Shown piece after piece: positions 60,461 to 64,000 of a stretch of DNA of 64,000 nt (its first letter is position 1; each line of letters begins with the position of its first letter). Location of the stretch: positions 2,914,001 to 2,978,000 of the forward strand of contig NZ_JABVZR010000001.1 of NCBI RefSeq assembly GCF_017163935.1, written 5' to 3'. Below the pieces are notes generated by a model that saw only the letters and a list, made by a program, of their open reading frames with translations, had not been told where the DNA came from and did not search any database. The stretch is from Novosphingobium terrae (GTDB lineage Bacteria; Pseudomonadota; Alphaproteobacteria; Sphingomonadales; Sphingomonadaceae). The position numbers and the translations under genes are program-made.

Positions 60461-62734
60461 TTACGGCAGGCGGAAGGCCACCAGCGTATCGGCCATCTGC
60501 TTCTGGCCGACAGCCGTGCCGCCGCCCGCCGCCACCACGACATACTGCTTGCCGTCCTTGCCCATATAGCTGACGGGGGTGGAGGCGGCGCTGGCCTCCA
60601 GCGTGGTCTCCCACAGTTGCTTGCCGTTGCGGGCATCGAGCGCGCGGAAACGCCGGTCATTGGTGGCGCCGATAAAGATCAGCCCCGATTTGGTCGTCAT
60701 ATTGCCGCCGATGCTGCTGGTGCCTGCCAACGCGCCCTTGGGGCCGATCCCCTCGGTGATGCCAATCGGCACGCGCCAGACGATCTTGTGGCTTTCGGTG
60801 TCGACGGCCACCACCTCGCTCCACGGCGTAGCGCCGCAGGAGAGGTTCACCCCTTCCTTCGTGGTGAAGCTGAAAGGCTGGGCCGGTCGCCCGCCGCGCC
60901 GCATCGGCGGAGCCCCCGCCCCCATGCTGGCATCATCGGGCGAGGCATGCCCCATCCCTTGCGGCTGATTGCCCGGCAGGGTGAAGGTCACACGATTCTG
61001 CAGATTGACGAAGTACAGGTGCAGATCGGGGTTGTACGATCCCCCGCCCCAATTCGGCCCGCCCACAGAGCTGGGATAGGTGATCACCGCATGATCGGGC
61101 GCGCGGCGCGGGGCATAGAGCGGATCGCTGGTGGTATGGTTGTCGTCCCAAACCTTCTGGCAGGCGGCGCGCATGCCGGGGGCGAGATCGGGGATTTCCT
61201 CGCGCGTCATCTGCGTGCGCGCCAGCGGGCCCGGCGCATCAGGGAAAGGCTGAGTGGGCCAGACATTGGGGTCGGGCTTCACCGGTTGAGGCGTCGGCCT
61301 CTCGGTAAAGCCGTTCAGAGGCGTGCCGTCGCGCCGGTCGAACATGAAGAACAGGCTGTGCTTGCCGGTCATGGCCACGGCGGGCACGGTCCGGCCATTC
61401 TGCTTTACATCCATCAGCACCACCGGCGTGGGCGAATCCCAGTCCCACACGTCATGATGGGTGATCTGGTGATACCATTTGAGCTTGCCCGTCTTGGCAT
61501 CCAGCGCCAGAATCGAGCTGGAATAGAGCTGCGATCCGGCCACACCGGGCGGAGCATTGGCATCGCCCGTCACCGCATAGACCACGCCAGCGGCATCATC
61601 CGCGCTCATGGTGGACCAGACGTTGGCGCCGGAGAGGTTCCGCCACTGATCGCCAGTGTAGTCCTCGTTGCCGGGCTCGCCTGTTTGCGGGATGGTGTGG
61701 AAGGCCCAGACCTGCCGCCCGGTATGCACATCGAAGGCGCGGATATCGCCGCGCGGTCCGGGAGGGCCATCCTCGCCGGGGCGCGAGCCGGTGATGAACA
61801 GGTCGCCCACCACCAGCACCGGATTGGGCACGGTGAAGGAACTGCGGCGCGATTCCCCGACGATCTCGCTGGCGACGCCGATGTAGGCGTCGATCTGTCC
61901 GTTGCGGCCGAAGCCCTTGGCGGGGCGGCCAGTGGTGACATCCACAGCGGTGATCATGCCGGAATCGGTAGCGAAGACCAGGCGGGGGGCGGTTTTGTCG
62001 TCGCCCGGCCAATAGGCGATGCCTCGGCCATGGATGTTGAGCGGGCTCTCATACTTCCAGATCACCTGCCCGGTTTCGGGGTTGAGCGCGGTGACGCTGG
62101 CCTTCAGATCGGGCTTGGCGGGCGAGGCGGGCGTCGAGATATACATCACCCCGCCGATCAGCAGCGGCGTCACCTCGAAGCGGAAATCCAGCCCCTGATC
62201 GCCCTGAGGGGTGATGCCCGCGCCATAGTGATAGGTCCATGCCGGTTGCAGTTTGCGCACATTGGCAGGCGTGATCTGGCTGAGCGGCGAGAAATTCATA
62301 TTGGCATTGCCGCCGCCATAGGCGGGCCACTGGCTTGGGCCCGTGGGGCGCGGATAGGTGGCGGTGGAGGCCGGTTCCGCTGGCAGGCTGGCCGGGGCGG
62401 CGCCTTCCTTCGGCGCGAAATGGGTGCTGAGATAGGTGTGGATGGTTTGCGCCTCGCTTTCGTCAAGCTGAGCGCCGCGCGCCATCATCGCCTGAATGGT
62501 GGCGGCCCATTCCTCGGGCGTGTGCCGCTTGCCGATGGTGAGACCGATGGCATGGCACAAGGCGCAATGCTGGGCGACAACCTCACGCCCCGGACCCGGG
62601 GGGAGCAGCGCCAGCGTGGCCTCTGCCGATTGCGGCGCGGGAGGCTGGGCCTGCACCGCGCCCAGCGCCAGCACGCTGAACGGCACGCCCAGCAGCGCGG
62701 CCCTAAGGGCCAGTTTCTTGTTTTTGTTCAGCAT
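60461..62734 (-). CDS. Quinohaemoprotein dehydrogenase (cytochrome c domain plus PQQ beta-propeller)
   Basis: This 757-residue periplasmic protein has a signal peptide (ending VQAQ), an N-terminal cytochrome c with CALCH (Cys57, Cys60, His61), then an eight-bladed PQQ-type propeller. Its blades are visible in YGGGNANMNFSPLSQI, VTALNPETGQVIWKYE, ALDAKTGKLKWYHQ and ALDARNGKQLWETT. It should oxidise a sugar or alcohol and pass electrons to its own haem. Glucose-dehydrogenase-like blade sequences suggest a sugar substrate. The ATG at 62734 is preceded by GAGGGATACA. It lies 26 bp after the ThuA-domain gene on the same strand. Confidence 0.88.
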   Translation of the reverse strand: MLNKNKKLALRAALLGVPFSVLALGAVQAQPPAPQSAEATLALLPPGPGREVVAQHCALCHAIGLTIGKRHTPEEWAATIQAMMARGAQLDESEAQTIHTYLSTHFAPKEGAAPASLPAEPASTATYPRPTGPSQWPAYGGGNANMNFSPLSQITPANVRKLQPAWTYHYGAGITPQGDQGLDFRFEVTPLLIGGVMYISTPASPAKPDLKASVTALNPETGQVIWKYESPLNIHGRGIAYWPGDDKTAPRLVFATDSGMITAVDVTTGRPAKGFGRNGQIDAYIGVASEIVGESRRSSFTVPNPVLVVGDLFITGSRPGEDGPPGPRGDIRAFDVHTGRQVWAFHTIPQTGEPGNEDYTGDQWRNLSGANVWSTMSADDAAGVVYAVTGDANAPPGVAGSQLYSSSILALDAKTGKLKWYHQITHHDVWDWDSPTPVVLMDVKQNGRTVPAVAMTGKHSLFFMFDRRDGTPLNGFTERPTPQPVKPDPNVWPTQPFPDAPGPLARTQMTREEIPDLAPGMRAACQKVWDDNHTTSDPLYAPRRAPDHAVITYPSSVGGPNWGGGSYNPDLHLYFVNLQNRVTFTLPGNQPQGMGHASPDDASMGAGAPPMRRGGRPAQPFSFTTKEGVNLSCGATPWSEVVAVDTESHKIVWRVPIGITEGIGPKGALAGTSSIGGNMTTKSGLIFIGATNDRRFRALDARNGKQLWETTLEASAASTPVSYMGKDGKQYVVVAAGGGTAVGQKQMADTLVAFRLP

Positions 62735-62760
62735 TGTATCCCTCGCCCTGATCTTTGTTG

Positions 62761-63666
62761 TTATGGCTTGTCCGGCGTCACATTTTCGCTGCGCAGGCCC
62801 AGCGCCCAGTCGATGCCTTCCAGCAGCAGCGCCTGATTTTTGGGCTCGTCGAGAAACTCGTCGCGATGGCCGCCGGTGAAGTTGAAGACCCGCCCCTTGC
62901 CGTAGTTTTTGGCCCAGACGATCGGGTAATAATCGTCGCTCCGCCCGGAGCGCGCCTTTTGCTCCGGCGTCATCGCCGCAGGGTCCAGCGCCATGATGGT
63001 ATGCACGCTGCCGCGCGTGAACTCGGGCTTCAGCACCGGCCATTGATCGGCCCACAGAAAGCTGCCCTTGCCGAAGGCCGCCGCGCCCTTCCACGAGGGG
63101 TCGACCACCTTCGCCTTCATGCCGCTCACAGGATACTCATTGGCCATAAAGCCGCCGATCATCTGGCCCCACTCGGGCCAGTTGTAGAAATTCACCCCCT
63201 GCGCATGGCCCAGCACCAACCCCTTGCCATCATCATGGATGGCGGCGATCAGATCGGCCTTCTGCTGATCCGACATGGTGCCCTCCCCGCTGCCGAGAAA
63301 CACCACCGCATCGAAATAATCGAGGTTGCGAATGTTGGTGTTGCCCTTGGCATAGCGGGCGCTAGTCACCTTGATCGGCTGCTTGGTGATCAGCTGACTG
63401 TCGGTGCGCAGAAAGGCGACATAATCGCCGCTTTTGCGCCCCATCTCCTCGATCACGGCCATGGTGTGGTTGATCGATGTGTGGTGAAAACCGCTCTGCA
63501 CATCGGCGATGACCAGCAGCTTCTTCTTGCCCGGATAGGGATCGCAAGGCGCATTGCAGAGCCCGCCGGGGCCGCCCGGCGCGGAAGGCGCCTGCTGCGC
63601 CTGTACACCGCCCGAGGCCAGCCCCAGAGCAGCGCAGAGCAGCAGCCATCGCGGGATCATCTTCAT
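62761..63666 (-). CDS. Secreted ThuA-domain protein
   Basis: This 301-residue protein has a signal peptide (ending GVQAQ), a short Pro/Gly linker with two Cys (GLCNAPCDPYPG), then a ThuA-like class I glutamine-amidotransferase-type fold. KKLLVIADVQSGFHHTSI, FDAVVFLGSGEG and GRVFNFTGGHRDEF are typical. Proteins with this domain occur in sugar metabolism, including 3-keto-sugar processing, but the function is often open. It is upstream of and probably co-transcribed with the quinohaemoprotein, so a joint role in sugar oxidation is inferred. The ATG at 63666 follows GGAGATGGCG; a start at 63678 is also in frame. Confidence 0.85.
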   Translation of the reverse strand: MKMIPRWLLLCAALGLASGGVQAQQAPSAPGGPGGLCNAPCDPYPGKKKLLVIADVQSGFHHTSINHTMAVIEEMGRKSGDYVAFLRTDSQLITKQPIKVTSARYAKGNTNIRNLDYFDAVVFLGSGEGTMSDQQKADLIAAIHDDGKGLVLGHAQGVNFYNWPEWGQMIGGFMANEYPVSGMKAKVVDPSWKGAAAFGKGSFLWADQWPVLKPEFTRGSVHTIMALDPAAMTPEQKARSGRSDDYYPIVWAKNYGKGRVFNFTGGHRDEFLDEPKNQALLLEGIDWALGLRSENVTPDKP

Positions 63667-63843
63667 CGCCATCTCCACCGGCCCGAGCCGTCTTCTGATG
63701 GCCAGTTTCGCGATCCTTCAGCGACTTGCAAGGCTGTGCGCGGGCAGACCATGCTATCATTCATTCGTGGTCAGGCGGGGTGATCCCCTCACCCCATCCA
63801 TAGGCCTGTACTATGGATAGTCCAAATATAGCGATTTGACCTT

Positions 63844-64000
63844 ATGGAAACCCCGCCTATCCTGCCCGCCAAGCCGCAACCAACAGCGGCATTCGGTCGA
63901 GAGGTGCCCATGCAGGCCTATATTCTTCGCGAGACGATCATCAGCATGATCATCAACGCCGCTTTCTCGCTGGCGTTCTTTCTGGCGGTGTTCGGCCATG
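63844..64000 (+). CDS. Hypothetical membrane protein, 3' end outside window
   Basis: This frame starts at the ATG at 63844 and runs off the right edge. It gives METPPILPAKP, a short polar stretch, then a hydrophobic segment beginning IISMIINAAFSLAFFLAVF. This suggests a small inner-membrane protein. Only about 52 residues are visible, so the family cannot be assigned. The upstream 177 bp hold no other gene. Confidence 0.6.
   Translation, partial: METPPILPAKPQPTAAFGREVPMQAYILRETIISMIINAAFSLAFFLAVFGH

Noticed and set aside
60617..62836. A 739-residue plus-strand frame opposite the quinohaemoprotein
   Set aside because: The minus-strand protein has haem and propeller motifs; the antisense frame has none.
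1..64000. CRISPR arrays, insertion sequences, integrases or prophage genes
   Set aside because: No regularly spaced direct repeats, transposase motifs or phage structural genes were seen on either strand.

Overview
The window is high-GC alphaproteobacterial DNA. The gene content points to the Sphingomonadaceae, probably a Novosphingobium- or Sphingobium-like strain. Indicators are exosortase A (XrtA)-associated exopolysaccharide genes, several TonB-dependent receptors, a haemoglobin-type receptor next to a DUF6607 gene, a CopA/CopB pair and a hexaric-acid (glucarate/galactarate) catabolic block. The genus is inferred from gene content only. Nothing in the window looks like a phage, insertion sequence or CRISPR array.

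Layout. 0-6.6 kb: flank of an XrtA/PEP-CTERM exopolysaccharide locus (export lipoprotein, PLP decarboxylase, acyl-CoA ligase, FemAB/GNAT protein, acyl carrier protein, two alpha/beta hydrolases). 6.7-16.5 kb: Flp pilin, thioredoxin reductase, ketoglutarate-semialdehyde dehydrogenase, aminotransferase, EF-hand protein, FdhD and an FdhF/YdeP-type molybdo-oxidoreductase. 16.9-20.8 kb: a five-gene copper operon headed by a CnrY/CnrX/CnrH-like anti-sigma, sensor and sigma module and ending in copA-copB. 21-25 kb: secreted acylase and an ABC-2 exporter. 25.9-26.6 kb: a short AT-rich patch. 26.6-30.4 kb: a periplasmic redox operon (DsbC_N-like protein, monohaem protein, TlpA-type protein, cytochrome c), then tRNA-Gly(CCC). 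30.7-37.3 kb: outer-membrane barrel, nitrilase with divergent LysR, and three coupled glycan genes. 37.4-47 kb: haem uptake, two esterases, a B3-type metallo-beta-lactamase-fold protein and a large unknown Tat-type protein. 47.8-59.7 kb: aldarate locus (MFS transporter, TonB receptor, galactarate/talarate dehydratase, two glucarate-dehydratase-type enolases, LysR, Tat-signalled UxuA-like protein, KdgD). 60-64 kb: small secreted protein, quinohaemoprotein dehydrogenase, ThuA-domain protein and the start of a further gene.

How the genes work together. Galactarate and glucarate would be dehydrated by the enolase-superfamily enzymes to 5-keto-4-deoxyglucarate. KdgD would then give 2-oxoglutarate semialdehyde, which the dehydrogenase at 9.3-10.9 kb oxidises to 2-oxoglutarate; that last gene lies about 42 kb from the rest. 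The copper operon has its own sigma-factor circuit. The CnrX-like sensor keeps all five metal-site residues of CnrX with identical spacing.

The least explained structure is a dispersed intergenic element of about 225 bp. It has inverted terminal hairpins whose stems vary in a compensated way. It, or pieces of it, occupies five of the nine tail-to-tail gene junctions in the window.
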